DNA of 64,000 bases from Streptomyces hoynatensis (GCF_003626535.1 NZ_RBAL01000005.1:310001-374000), one strand, 5' to 3'. Shown: positions 16,178-24,395, numbered from the stretch's first letter. Notes: generated by a model from the letters alone, not told the origin. Translations and numbers: made by a program.

Positions 16178-17716
16178 TCAGAAGTCGCCGAGCAGCAGCA
16201 GGGGTTGCTCGACGCGTTCGGCGACCGCGCGCAGGAACGCGGCGGCCTGCGCGCCGTCCAGGGCCCGGTGGTCGAAGGTGAGGGTGAGCTGGACCACCTG
16301 GCGCAGGGCGAGTTGACCCTGGTGGGCCCAGGGTTTTGCGGCGATCCGGCCGACGCCGAGCATGCCGGCCTCGGGGTGGTTGAGCAGCGGGGCGGAGCCG
16401 TCGACGCCGAGGTTGCCGTAGTTGTTCAGGGTGAACGTCGAGCCGGTCAACTCGGCCGGGCCCAGGCCGCCGCCGCGCGCCGCCCGGGTGAGGCGGCGCG
16501 TCTCCTCGGCCAGGCGCGGCAGGGAGAGGGTGTCGGCCTCGCGCAGCACCGGGACCAGCAGGCCGCGTTCGGTCTGGGCGGCCAGGCCGAGGTGCACGTG
16601 GGGGTGCCGGACGAGGACGCGGGCCGCGGTGTCCACGGTCGCGTTCAGCTCGGGGTGGCGGGCCAGCGCGGCCAGCGTGATCCGGGCGAGCAGGGCGAGC
16701 AGCGGCAGTCCTGTGCTCTCCCGCGCGGCGAGCAGGCCGGTGGCGTCGGCGTCCAGCCAGCAGGTCGCGGCCGGGATCTCGGCGTGGGCGCGGGTCAGCT
16801 TCTCGGCCGCGGCGCCGCGCACGCCGCGCAGCGGCACCCGGGTCTCCCCGTCGCGCGAGTCGCGGACCGCCTCCCCCGCCGCCCCGGGCGCCGCCCCGGG
16901 TGCGCCTGCCCGCGCCGTCTCGCGTCCCGGCCCGCGCGCCGTCTCCCGCGCCGCGTCGCGCCCCGGCTCATGTGCCGCCCCGCGCGCCGCCTCCCGCGCC
17001 GCCTCGACATCGGCCCTGAGGATCAGGCCGCCCGGTCCCGAGCCGGCGATGTGGCGCAGGTCGAGCCCGGCCTCCCTGGCCAGCCGCCGCACCAGCGGCG
17101 AGACGACGGCCACCCGCGGCTCCCCGTCCGCCCGCCCGGCGCCGGGCGCACGCCCCCCGGCCGCGGGCGCCCCCGCCGCCGGTTTCCCGGCCGCGGGCCC
17201 CCGCGCCGCCGCCGGCGTGGGGCGGGCCGGGGCGGCGGGGCCCCGGGTCCCGTAGCCGACCAGAACCGGCCCCGAGCCGGGGTCGGACTCCGGGCCGCCA
17301 CCGCCACCGCTGCCGCTGCCGCCACCGGGGCCGGGCTCAAGGGAGCCGGGGCGGGGGTCGGGCACCGCCGCAGCCCCATGGGGGCGGGCTGCGGCGGTGA
17401 CCCGGATCAGGGGGGCGCCGACCTCCACCTCCTCGCCCGGCGCGCCGAACCGCTCGGCCACGGTGCCCGCGTAGGGCGTGGGCACCTCGACCTGGGCCTT
17501 CGCCGTCTCCACCTCCACCACCGGCTGGTCCACGGCCACCCGGTCGCCGACCTCGACCAGCCACCGGACGATCTCCGCCCCGGTCAGTCCCTCGCCGAGG
17601 TCGGGCAGCCGGAACTCGGCGACCCCGCCTGCCGTTTCCCCCGCCCCGGCCCCGTCCCGGCCCCCGGGCCGCGGGCCACCGGCCGTCGCCTCCCGCTCCT
17701 CCCGCACCCCGCTCAC
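16178..17716 (-). CDS. bkdC: Dihydrolipoamide acyltransferase (E2), second 2-oxoacid dehydrogenase set
   Basis: 512 residues from a GTG at 17716 that overlaps the E1 beta stop (GTGA). The lipoyl domain has its lysine in 'EVETAKAQVEVP', followed by a Gly-Ser-Pro linker, an E1/E3-binding domain ('RRLAREAGLDLRHIAGSGPGGLI'), a second Ala-Arg-rich linker and a catalytic domain ending 'LTFDHRALDGAQAAAF', with the His and Asp of the acyltransferase. Compared with the E2 at 1300-2769, the linker is Gly-rich and the catalytic HRxxDG is 'HRALDG'. It passes acyl groups to CoA. A possible substrate link to phenylacetate catabolism comes from the operator shared with the paa promoters. No E3 gene is next to it. 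Confidence 0.92.
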   Translation of the reverse strand: MSGVREEREATAGGPRPGGRDGAGAGETAGGVAEFRLPDLGEGLTGAEIVRWLVEVGDRVAVDQPVVEVETAKAQVEVPTPYAGTVAERFGAPGEEVEVGAPLIRVTAAARPHGAAAVPDPRPGSLEPGPGGGSGSGGGGGPESDPGSGPVLVGYGTRGPAAPARPTPAAARGPAAGKPAAGAPAAGGRAPGAGRADGEPRVAVVSPLVRRLAREAGLDLRHIAGSGPGGLILRADVEAAREAARGAAHEPGRDAARETARGPGRETARAGAPGAAPGAAGEAVRDSRDGETRVPLRGVRGAAAEKLTRAHAEIPAATCWLDADATGLLAARESTGLPLLALLARITLAALARHPELNATVDTAARVLVRHPHVHLGLAAQTERGLLVPVLREADTLSLPRLAEETRRLTRAARGGGLGPAELTGSTFTLNNYGNLGVDGSAPLLNHPEAGMLGVGRIAAKPWAHQGQLALRQVVQLTLTFDHRALDGAQAAAFLRAVAERVEQPLLLLGDF

Positions 17717-18681
17717 GCCTCCTCCCACTGCAGGCGCGTCACCGCGTCGAGCACCCGGTCGACGTCGGGCAGGTGGTGGCGTTCCAGCATCGGCGGCGGA
17801 TAGGGGATGTCGAAGCCCGTCACCCGGAGCACCGGGGCCGCCAGGTGGTGGAAGCAGCGCTCGGTGACGCGGGCGGCGATCTCCGCGCCGGGACCTGCGA
17901 AGCCGGTGGCCTCGTGTACCACCACGGCCCGCCCGGTGCGCCGCACCTCGGCGCAGACGGTCTCGTCGTCGAAGGGGACGAGCGTGCGCAGGTCGAGCAC
18001 GCCGAGGTCGAACCCGCGGGAGCGGGCCGCCTCCGCGGCCTCCAGGCAGACGGTGAGGGCGGGGCCGTAGGTGAGGAGGGTGGCGTCCCGGCCGGGCCGC
18101 CGCAGCACCGCCTGCCCGAACGGCGGTGCGTCCGGCCGGAGTTCGTCCTTCGCCCAGTAGAGGCGCTTGGGTTCGAGGAAGACGACGGGGTCGTCGGAGG
18201 CGATCGCCTGCCGCAGCAGGCCGTAGGCGTCGGTGACGGTCGCCGGGGTCGCGACGTGCAGTCCCGGCGTGGCCATGTAGTAGGTCTCGGAGGAGTCGCT
18301 GTGGTGTTCCACGCCGCCGATGCCGCCGCCGTAGGGGATGCGCACGGTCAGCGGCAGGGGCAGCGCGCCGCGGGTCCGGTTGCGCATCCGCGAGACGTGG
18401 GAGACCAGTTGCTCGAAGGCGGGGTAGGCGAAGGCGTCGAACTGCATTTCCACCACCGGGCGCAGCCCGTACATGGCCATCCCGGTGGCGGTGCCGAGTA
18501 TCCCGGCCTCGGCCAGCGGCGTGTCGGTGCAGCGGTCCTCGCCGAACTCGGCGGCCAGCCCGTCCGTGACCCGGAACACCCCGCCCAGGGTGCCGATGTC
18601 CTCGCCGAGCAGGTGGACCGCGGGGTCGGCCGCCATCGCATCGCGCAACGCCAGGTTGAGCGCCCCCGCCATGCTGATCAC
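17713..18681 (-). CDS. bkdB: 2-oxoacid dehydrogenase E1 beta, second set
   Basis: 322 residues. It shares the family strings of the first E1 beta: 'LLGEDIGTLGGVFRVTDGLAAEFGEDRCTDTPLAEAGILGTATG', 'RIPYGGGIGGVEHHSDSSETYY' and the C-terminal 'FDIPYPPPMLERHHLPDVDRVLDAV'. The GTG at 18681 overlaps the E1 alpha stop (GTGA); an ATG three codons in, at 18672, would also serve. Its own stop overlaps the E2 start. Differences from the first copy include 'SSETYYMATPGL' in place of 'SPEAQFAHVAGL' near the active-site entrance, consistent with different substrate preference, though that is inference. Confidence 0.92.
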   Translation of the reverse strand: MISMAGALNLALRDAMAADPAVHLLGEDIGTLGGVFRVTDGLAAEFGEDRCTDTPLAEAGILGTATGMAMYGLRPVVEMQFDAFAYPAFEQLVSHVSRMRNRTRGALPLPLTVRIPYGGGIGGVEHHSDSSETYYMATPGLHVATPATVTDAYGLLRQAIASDDPVVFLEPKRLYWAKDELRPDAPPFGQAVLRRPGRDATLLTYGPALTVCLEAAEAARSRGFDLGVLDLRTLVPFDDETVCAEVRRTGRAVVVHEATGFAGPGAEIAARVTERCFHHLAAPVLRVTGFDIPYPPPMLERHHLPDVDRVLDAVTRLQWEEA

Positions 18682-19736
18682 CGCGTCACCTCCGCCAGCG
18701 AGGCGGCCTGCTCGCGCAGTTGCGGGGTGGGGCTGGCGTAGACGTGGGCGAACAGGTCGGCCGCGGACAGCGGCGGGTCCGCGCCGAGCGCGGCGCGCAG
18801 CCCGGCGGCCAGCCGCTCGGCCGCCTGGGCGGCCTCCTCTTCCACGTCGCCGGTGAGCAGGCCGCGGGCGCGCAGTTCGCTCCCGAGCAGGGTGAGCGGG
18901 TCGCGCGCGCGCCAGTCCGCCACCTCGGCCTCCTCGCGGTAACGGCCGGCGTCGTCGGCGTTGGTGTGCGCGTCGAAGCGGTACGTCCTGGCCTCGACGA
19001 GGGTCGGCCCCTCCCCGGCCCTGGCCCGGGCGAGCGCCTCGGTGAGGACCCGGTGCACGGCCGGGGCGTCCATCCCGTCCACCAGCCGCCCCGGCATCCC
19101 GTAGCCGACGCCCTTGTGCGCGATGCTCGGCGCGGCGGTCTGCCGGGAGAGCGGCACGGAGATGGCGTAGCGGTTGTTCTGCACCAGGAAGACCACGGGC
19201 GCCCGCCAGACGGCGGCGAAGTTGAGCGCCTCGTGGAAGTCGCCCTCCGAGGTGCCGCCGTCCCCGACGAGGGCGAGGGCCACCGTGTCGTCGCCCCTCA
19301 GGCGGGCCGCGCGGGCCAGGCCGACGGCGTGCGGGAGCTGGGTGGCGAGCGGGGTGCACAGCGGGGCGATCCGGTGGGCGCGCGGGTCGTACCCGGTGTG
19401 CCAGTCGCCGCGGAGCAGGCCGAGCGCCGCGACGGGGTCGAGGCCGCGCGCGACCGCCGCGAGGGTGTCGCGGTAGCTGGGGAAGAGCCAGTCGCGCGGG
19501 CCGAGGGAGAGGGCGGCGCCGACCTGGCACGCCTCCTGGCCGGTCGAGGAGGGGTAGACGGCGAGGCGGCCCTGCCGGGTGAGCGCGGTGGTCTGCTCGT
19601 TGAACCTGCGGCCGCGCACGAGTTCGCGGTACAGCCGCGTCCACAGGCCGGGCTCAGGCTCGGCCGACGTGCCCAGGACCCGGTACGGCTCAGGCTCCGG
19701 CAGCAGCGAGGTCGCCGGCCGCTCAAGCACCGTCAT
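18678..19736 (-). CDS. bkdA: 2-oxoacid dehydrogenase E1 alpha, second set
   Basis: 352 residues from the ATG at 19736, with AAGGCAGG about six bases upstream. The thiamine-diphosphate motif is 'GDGGTSEGDFHEALNFAAVWRAPVVFLVQNN', and 'YPSSTGQEACQVGAALSL' and 'YRFDAHTNADDAGRYR' are typical of branched-chain-type E1 alpha. It decarboxylates the 2-oxoacid with E1 beta. It is the first gene of the operon that continues through E1 beta and E2, and possibly the MobA-like, MoeA and K+ channel genes. A 24-bp palindrome and an Lrp/AsnC regulator gene are on its upstream side. Substrate: branched-chain or aryl 2-oxoacids. Confidence 0.92.
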   Translation of the reverse strand: MTVLERPATSLLPEPEPYRVLGTSAEPEPGLWTRLYRELVRGRRFNEQTTALTRQGRLAVYPSSTGQEACQVGAALSLGPRDWLFPSYRDTLAAVARGLDPVAALGLLRGDWHTGYDPRAHRIAPLCTPLATQLPHAVGLARAARLRGDDTVALALVGDGGTSEGDFHEALNFAAVWRAPVVFLVQNNRYAISVPLSRQTAAPSIAHKGVGYGMPGRLVDGMDAPAVHRVLTEALARARAGEGPTLVEARTYRFDAHTNADDAGRYREEAEVADWRARDPLTLLGSELRARGLLTGDVEEEAAQAAERLAAGLRAALGADPPLSAADLFAHVYASPTPQLREQAASLAEVTR

Positions 19737-19813
19737 GGTGGCACCTGCCTTTCGGAGAACCGCGCGGTGCGGGGCACGCGGTGACCGCAGGTGACTCCGC
19801 TCTCCCCTACCGT

Positions 19814-19837
19814 TCCCTACCGATTGTTCGGTAGGGA
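19814..19837. promoter_or_regulatory. 24-bp palindrome with PaaR-like core upstream of second E1 alpha gene
   Basis: The arm TCCCTACCGA at 19814-19823 is exactly complemented at 19828-19837, with TTGT between. The core at 19819-19832 reads ACCGATTGTTCGGT, one base different from ACCGATCGTTCGGT at 21117-21130 beside the TetR/paaN genes. It lies 78-101 bases before the E1 alpha start. A half-copy (CCCTACCG) at 19805-19812 precedes it. A TetR-type repressor is the likely ligand; the adjacent Lrp/AsnC protein is the alternative. Confidence 0.75.
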
Positions 19838-19868
19838 GTGTCAGGCGGCTACGGTCGTGAACTGCCTG

Positions 19869-19897
19869 TGGACAGCTGGCCCGTTGTGCCGTGATAT
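19869..19897 (+). promoter_or_regulatory. Putative promoter of the Lrp/AsnC gene
   Basis: TGGACA at 19869-19874, a 17-base spacer and TGATAT at 19892-19897, giving a leader of about 30 bases before the ATG at 19933 with its GGAGGGGAG. Spacing and boxes fit a vegetative sigma factor, but it is read by eye. Confidence 0.5.
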
Positions 19898-19932
19898 GGG
19901 GGCAGGACGTCCAGGGAGGGGAGCGCAGGCGC

Positions 19933-20409
19933 ATGCCGGACGACCAGTTGACCAGCAACCGGGTCAGGCCGCTCGACGCCGTTGACACCGCGATTTTGCG
20001 GCTCCTCACGGCGGACGGCCGCGCCTCGGTGCGCAGCATCGCGGAACGCGTGCACGTCTCCCGCGCGAACGCCTACGCACGGATCAACCGGATGCTGGAG
20101 GAGGGCGTGATCCGGGGCTTCTCGGCCCGGGTCGACCACGAGCGGGCCGGGCAGGGCGCCTCGGCGTACATCACGCTGAAGATCGTGCAGGACAGCTGGC
20201 GCACGGTGCGGGCGAAGCTGGAGCGGCTGCCGGGCGCCGCCCACATCGCCCTGGTCAGCGGGGACTTCGACGTGCTGCTCCTGGTGCACGCCGCGGACAA
20301 CAGGGCGTTGCGCGAGCTGGTGCTCACCCGGCTCCAGGGGATGCCCGAGGTGCTGAGCACCAGGACGCTGCTGGTGTTCGAGGAGTCGGACCTGCTGCCC
20401 GGGGGCTGA
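19933..20409 (+). CDS. bkdR: Lrp/AsnC-family regulator
   Basis: 158 residues. The N-terminal winged helix is 'LDAVDTAILRLLTADGRASVRSIAERVHVSRANAYARINRMLEEGVI', followed by the RAM ligand-binding/oligomerisation domain with 'ARVDHERAGQGASAYITLKI' and 'VSGDFDVLLLVHAADNRALRELVLTRLQGMPEV'. The ATG at 19933 has GGAGGGGAG ten bases upstream, so it is preferred to an upstream ATG at 19891. It is divergent from the second 2-oxoacid dehydrogenase operon. Lrp-type BkdR proteins are known neighbours and regulators of such operons, sensing branched-chain amino acids; the symbol is given on that basis. Confidence 0.9.
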   Translation: MPDDQLTSNRVRPLDAVDTAILRLLTADGRASVRSIAERVHVSRANAYARINRMLEEGVIRGFSARVDHERAGQGASAYITLKIVQDSWRTVRAKLERLPGAAHIALVSGDFDVLLLVHAADNRALRELVLTRLQGMPEVLSTRTLLVFEESDLLPGG

Positions 20410-20432
20410 GCCGGGGCGGCCCGGGCCCCGGC
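20410..20432. terminator. Hairpin between convergent Lrp and TetR genes
   Basis: An 8-bp stem GCCGGGGC at 20410-20417 with complement at 20425-20432, loop GGCCCGG, immediately after the Lrp stop. It faces the end of the TetR gene at 20470. Confidence 0.6.
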
Positions 20433-20469
20433 GCACCCCGGCCCCGGCGCCCACGCCCCGGCGCCCGGC

Positions 20470-21099
20470 TCAGCGGGCCGGGGGCGCGCCGCCGGGCAGC
20501 CCGAGCCCGGCGAGGGCGGTGGTGAGGACGCCCTCGACGATCTCCGGGGCGACCCTGGGCCCCTCGGGGTGCGGCCGGTACCACTCCACCAGGGAGTTGA
20601 TCATTCCGAAGAGCAGCCTGGTGGCCAGCCGGGGGTCGGCGCCCGGGCGCAATGTGCCGTCGGCGACGGCCTGCCGGAGCAGCTCGGCCACCCGCTGGTC
20701 GAACTTCCTTCGCCGCTCCAGGGCCCAGCGCTCGGTCTCGGTGTTGCCCCGCACCCGGAGCAGCAGCGTGACGTGCGGCAGCCGCTCCATCAGCACCTCG
20801 GTGGTGCGCCTGATCACGTGGGCGAGGCGGTCGACCGCCCGGCCCTCCCGCGCCGCGGGCTCCTCCAGCACGCCGAACAGGCCGTCGAGGGCGTGGCTGA
20901 CGGCGCGGCGCAGCAGCTCCTCCTTGCCGCGGACGTGGTGGTAGATCGAGGACTTGGAGATCCCGGCGGCGCGGGAGAGGTGCTCCATCGACGTGCCGTC
21001 GTAGCCCCGCTCGTTGAACACCCGCACCGCCACCTCAAGCAGCGTCTGCGGGGTGTAGGTGTCGCGCCTCGCCGTTCGCTCCCCGGCTGCCGTGCCCAC
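20470..21099 (-). CDS. paaR: TetR-family regulator, probable PaaR
   Basis: 209 residues from the GTG at 21099, which has AAGGGGG five bases upstream. An ATG at 21138 is in frame, but starting there would place the operator at 21117-21130 inside the coding region. The DNA-binding domain is 'LLEVAVRVFNERGYDGTSMEHLSRAAGISKSSIYHHVRGKEELLRRAV'; the rest is the helical ligand domain. It is divergent from paaN. Its promoter and the paaA promoter share an ACCG-N6-CGGT dyad that fits the PaaR motif I recall from Corynebacterium, where phenylacetyl-CoA releases the repressor. The name is therefore inferred from context and operator, not from a diagnostic residue. Confidence 0.8.
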   Translation of the reverse strand: MGTAAGERTARRDTYTPQTLLEVAVRVFNERGYDGTSMEHLSRAAGISKSSIYHHVRGKEELLRRAVSHALDGLFGVLEEPAAREGRAVDRLAHVIRRTTEVLMERLPHVTLLLRVRGNTETERWALERRRKFDQRVAELLRQAVADGTLRPGADPRLATRLLFGMINSLVEWYRPHPEGPRVAPEIVEGVLTTALAGLGLPGGAPPAR

Positions 21100-21116
21100 G
21101 CCGCCCCCTTGCCCCG

Positions 21117-21130
21117 ACCGATCGTTCGGT
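21117..21130. promoter_or_regulatory. PaaR-type operator at the TetR/paaN divergent promoter
   Basis: ACCGATCGTTCGGT, an inverted repeat ACCGA-N4-TCGGT that fits ACCG-NN-CG-NN-CGGT. It is 18 bases before the TetR start, so the TetR protein probably represses itself. The same element, as its reverse-oriented variant, occurs at 29818-29831 before paaA. Confidence 0.8.
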
Positions 21131-21180
21131 TGCACCATCGTCCCGGGGCAGTATCCGCCCCCCGGGGCGGCGGGCTCCAC

Positions 21181-21276
21181 CCGGGTCCCCCCTCCCGGCG
21201 GGCCGCCGGGACCCGGCCCCACGCACGCACCCGCCGGCCACCCCCCACCGGGCCCCGGCAGGGACCCGCAGGTCCC
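21181..21276 (+). other. Two hairpins in the presumed paaN leader
   Basis: CCGGGTCCC at 21181-21189 pairs perfectly with 21208-21216; GGGACC at 21261-21266 pairs with GGTCCC at 21271-21276 around the loop CGCA. They lie 70-170 bases upstream of the paaN start in a C-rich stretch without a gene. They may be part of a structured leader or a remnant terminator; nothing decides. Confidence 0.45.
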
Positions 21277-21348
21277 GGCCGGGGCCCGCCCCGGCCCGCG
21301 CGTTCTCCGCCTCCGCCCGACGACGACTCGACGAGGAGTTGAACCGTC

Positions 21349-22992
21349 TTGACGCTCACCGCGCCAGGCCACCGAGCGACGCTGGACGCCGCGCTCGACA
21401 CCATCCGCAGCCGGGGCTACTGGTCGCCGCACCCCGAGCACCCCAAGGCGTACGAGGGCGACGGCGCCGCGGCCTTCCGCGCCAGGTGCGGCCAGCGCTT
21501 CGCGCTCGGCCAGCCGGGCGTGGACGGCTGGGTGGGCGGCGAGGTCTCGCCCTACGGCTTCCCGCTCGGCATCGAGTACCCGCACGCCGACCCCGACGTC
21601 CTGCTGCCCGCGATGCGCGCGGCGCTGCCCGCCTGGCGCGCGGCCGGCCCCGAGACCAGGGCCCTGACCTGCCTCGACGTGCTGGCCAGGATCAACGCCC
21701 GCACCCAGGAGTTCGCGCACGCCGTCATGCACACCACGGGCCAGGCGTACCCGATGGCGCTCCAGGCCGGCGGGCCGCACGCCCAGGACCGGGCGCTCGA
21801 AGCGGTGGCGCACGCCTTCGCCGAGCAGACCCGCGCCCCCTCCGCGGCCGGCTGGACCAAGCCCCAGGGCAGGCGCGAACCCCTGCGCCTGGCCAAGGAG
21901 TTCCACGCCGTGCCGCGGGGCGTCTCGCTGCTCGTCGGCTGCCGCACCTTCCCCACCTGGAACGGCTTCCCCGGCCTGTTCGCCTCCCTGGCCACCGGCA
22001 ACCCGGTGCTGGTCAAGCCGCACCCGGCCGCCGTGCTGCCGCTCGCGCTCGCCGTCGAGACCGCCCGCGAGGCGCTGGCCGCCGCGGGCTTCGACCCCAA
22101 CCTGGTGGCCCTCGCCCCCGAGCGGCCGGGCGAGGGCAGCGCCCGGCAGCTGGCGCTGCGCGAGGAGGTGCGGATCGTCGACTACACCGGCTCCACGGCC
22201 TTCGGCGACTGGCTGGAGCAACACGCCCTGCAGGCCCAGGTCTTCACCGAGAAGGCCGGGGTCAACACCGTCCTCGTGGACTCCACGGCCGACTACCGCG
22301 GCATGCTGGCCAACCTGGCCTTCTCGCTGAGCCTCTACAGCGGCCAGATGTGCACCACCCCGCAGAACCTGCTGATCCCGCGCGGCGGGATCGAGACCGA
22401 CGCGGGCCACAAGTCCTTCGACGAGGTGGTCGCCGACCTGGCCGCCGCGGTGGACGGGCTCCTCGCCGACGAGGCGCGGGCGGTGACGCTGCTCGGCGCG
22501 ATCGTCGCCCCCGAGGTGCTCGCCAGGCTCGCCGCCGCGCCGGGGCTCGGCGAGGTGATCCTGCCCTCGCGGGCCCTGACCCACCCCGAGTTCCCCGAGG
22601 CCACCGTCCGCACCCCGCTGATCGTGGCCCTGGACGCCGCCGATCCGGCCTGCCGCGCCGAGTGGTTCGGGCCGGTGAGCTTCGCGGTGGCCGTCGGCTC
22701 CACGGCCGAGGGCCTGCGCCTGCTGCGCCGCACGATCCGCGAACGCGGCGCGATGACGGTGCTCGGCCACACCACCTCGCCCGAGGTGGAGGCGGCGCTG
22801 ACGGAGGTCTGCCTCGACGAGTGCGCCCAGCTCTCGCTGAACCTGACGGGCGGCGTCTACGTCAACCAGACCGCGGCGTTCTCCGACTTCCACGGCACCG
22901 GCGGGAACCCGGCGGCCAACGCCTCGCTGGTGGACGCCGCGTTCGTCACCCCGCGTTTCCGCTTCGTCGAGGTGCGGCGCCCTTCGGCGTAG
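21349..22992 (+). CDS. paaN: Phenylacetate degradation aldehyde dehydrogenase PaaN
   Basis: 547 residues, the length of the PaaN branch of aldehyde dehydrogenases. 'HTTGQAYPMALQAGGPHAQDRALEA', 'NPVLVKPHPAAVLPLALAVE' (cofactor region), 'FTEKAGVN' (general-base Glu) and 'YSGQMCTTPQNLLIP' (nucleophile Cys) follow in order. In the paa pathway it oxidises the ring-opened aldehyde to the acid, the dehydrogenase half of PaaZ. The start is TTG at 21349 with GAGGAG ten bases upstream. It is divergent from the TetR gene and 6.9 kb from paaABCDE. The C-terminal 47 bases overlap a convergent small gene. Confidence 0.93.
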   Translation: MTLTAPGHRATLDAALDTIRSRGYWSPHPEHPKAYEGDGAAAFRARCGQRFALGQPGVDGWVGGEVSPYGFPLGIEYPHADPDVLLPAMRAALPAWRAAGPETRALTCLDVLARINARTQEFAHAVMHTTGQAYPMALQAGGPHAQDRALEAVAHAFAEQTRAPSAAGWTKPQGRREPLRLAKEFHAVPRGVSLLVGCRTFPTWNGFPGLFASLATGNPVLVKPHPAAVLPLALAVETAREALAAAGFDPNLVALAPERPGEGSARQLALREEVRIVDYTGSTAFGDWLEQHALQAQVFTEKAGVNTVLVDSTADYRGMLANLAFSLSLYSGQMCTTPQNLLIPRGGIETDAGHKSFDEVVADLAAAVDGLLADEARAVTLLGAIVAPEVLARLAAAPGLGEVILPSRALTHPEFPEATVRTPLIVALDAADPACRAEWFGPVSFAVAVGSTAEGLRLLRRTIRERGAMTVLGHTTSPEVEAALTEVCLDECAQLSLNLTGGVYVNQTAAFSDFHGTGGNPAANASLVDAAFVTPRFRFVEVRRPSA

Positions 22993-23227
22993 CGCCCGGC
23001 GCGTTCTGGGCCGTGGCCCTGCGGCGCCAGAAGCGCCAGGTGACGTCGAGCACGTCGGCGTTGCGCCGCTCGAACTCCGTGGCCTCGCGCACCCGGTCCA
23101 GCGGGCAGTCCCAGGACCGTCCGGCGCTCAGCGGAGACAGCGTGAGCCTGGTGCCGGTGCGGCCGGTGATCCGGCCGACCCTCCCGGTCCTGGTGTCCAC
23201 GACGCACGCGCCCTCCGTCCAGGCCAT
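22946..23227 (-). CDS. Small KOW-like hypothetical protein common in streptomycetes
   Basis: 93 residues, no known function. The core 'EGACVVDTRTGRVGRITGRTGTRLTLSPLSAGRSWDCPLDRVREAT' looks like a short beta-barrel (KOW/SH3-like), as seen in many small Streptomyces proteins that begin MxWTEGxxVxDT. The ATG at 23227 has GGAGGGGG seven bases upstream. The basic C-terminal tail is low-complexity. The gene is convergent with paaN and overlaps its end by 47 bases, so the exact C-terminus may be shorter if a frameshift exists. Confidence 0.75.
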   Translation of the reverse strand: MAWTEGACVVDTRTGRVGRITGRTGTRLTLSPLSAGRSWDCPLDRVREATEFERRNADVLDVTWRFWRRRATAQNAPGATPKGAAPRRSGNAG

Positions 23228-23729
23228 TCTGGCCCCCTCCATCCTTCGACCCATGTTTTCCGACGCTTTCCGATGTGGTCCGCCGTGCCGGACGTCCCCG
23301 GCCACGGACCGCTCCACTGTGCTCGCTCCGCGTGGCGCCGCGGGCCGGCTTTCCACCGCATTGCGCAATCCGCGACCCCAACGAGGGACATCGGCGTGAC
23401 GTCCGGGGGGAGGTCCGGCGCAGGCGTTCGACGCCCGGCGGCCGGGCGGCGGGCGCGCGGGGGGCGGGAAGAAGTGGGGGAACCCGGGGGAACGCGGGGA
23501 GAACAGGAAGACGGGGGAGAGCAGGGAAGAGCGGGGAAGACGGGGAGGACCGGGGGAGGACCGGCGGAAGACCGGGGAAGACGGAGAAAAGAACGAGCGC
23601 AAGAACGGAGAAAATGCCGGGCGCAATATGCCGCACCCGTGCGCCCCGCGTCTCCATTTCGCCCCGATACCCCCCGGATTGGGGACGGCGCCGTTTCCGC
23701 TGCGTGGCGGCGTCTATACGCTGCGGCGC
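23228..23729. other. 502-base gap with a 150-base purine-rich tract
   Basis: No gene is supported here. From about 23460 to 23620 the plus strand is nearly all G and A, with recurring units such as GGGGAAGACGGGGA and GGGGGAGGACCGG. ATTGCGCAAT at 23359-23368 is a perfect palindrome, and two TTTCCGA(C/T)G copies lie at 23248-23272 just before the small gene's start. The promoters for the small gene (minus) and the HAD gene (plus) must lie in this gap. Confidence 0.7.
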
Positions 23730-24395
23730 ATGATCCGAGCGGTGTTGTTCGACGTGGGCGAGTGCCTGGTGGACGAGAGCCGGGAGTGGGAGGGCTGGGC
23801 CGCCTGGCTCGGGGTCCCGCGGCACACCTTCTCCACCCAGTTCGGGGCGATCGTCGCGCAGGGGAGGGACCATCGGGAAACGTTCCGGCTGTTCCGGCCC
23901 GGCTTCGACCTGGCCGTCGAGCGGGAGAAGCGGGACGCGGTGGGGGAGCGCGAGTGGTTCGGCGAGAACGACCTGTACCCCGACGCCCGGATGACCATCA
24001 GGCTGCTGCGGCAGGCGGGCCTGGTCGTGGGGATCGCCGCCAACCAGTCGGAGGAGACCACCACCATCCTGCGCCGGCTCTTCACCGGCTATGTCGACCT
24101 GATCGCCACCTCCTTCGACATGGGCGGCATCGCCAAGCCGGAGCCGCGGTTCTTCGAGCTGCTGATCGAGACGCTGCGGATGGCGCCGCAGGAGATCCTG
24201 TACGTCGGCGACCGGCTCGACGAGGACATCAGGCCGGCCGCCGCCGCGGGCCTGTGCACGGCCCTGATCCGCCGCGGCCCCTGGGGCATCGCCCACCAGA
24301 ACCACCCGGAGGCCGCGACCCTGCCCACGATGCGCATCGACGGACTGCGCGAACTCACCGAGCGCATCGCGAAGTACAACGACGCCCGCCTCTGA
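23730..24395 (+). CDS. HAD-superfamily hydrolase
   Basis: 221 residues. Motif I is 'VLFDVGECLVDE' with the nucleophile Asp; the usual second Asp is Gly, as in several HAD branches. Motif II is near 'VVGIAANQSEE', motif III 'IAKPEPRFFELL' with the Lys, and motif IV 'YVGDRLDEDIRPAAAAG'. A helical cap follows motif I. It should hydrolyse a phosphate ester or similar substrate, which is not identifiable. The ATG at 23730 lacks a ribosome-binding site, and TATACG stands nine bases before it, so it may be leaderless. The frame is open upstream without a good start. Confidence 0.88.
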   Translation: MIRAVLFDVGECLVDESREWEGWAAWLGVPRHTFSTQFGAIVAQGRDHRETFRLFRPGFDLAVEREKRDAVGEREWFGENDLYPDARMTIRLLRQAGLVVGIAANQSEETTTILRRLFTGYVDLIATSFDMGGIAKPEPRFFELLIETLRMAPQEILYVGDRLDEDIRPAAAAGLCTALIRRGPWGIAHQNHPEAATLPTMRIDGLRELTERIAKYNDARL

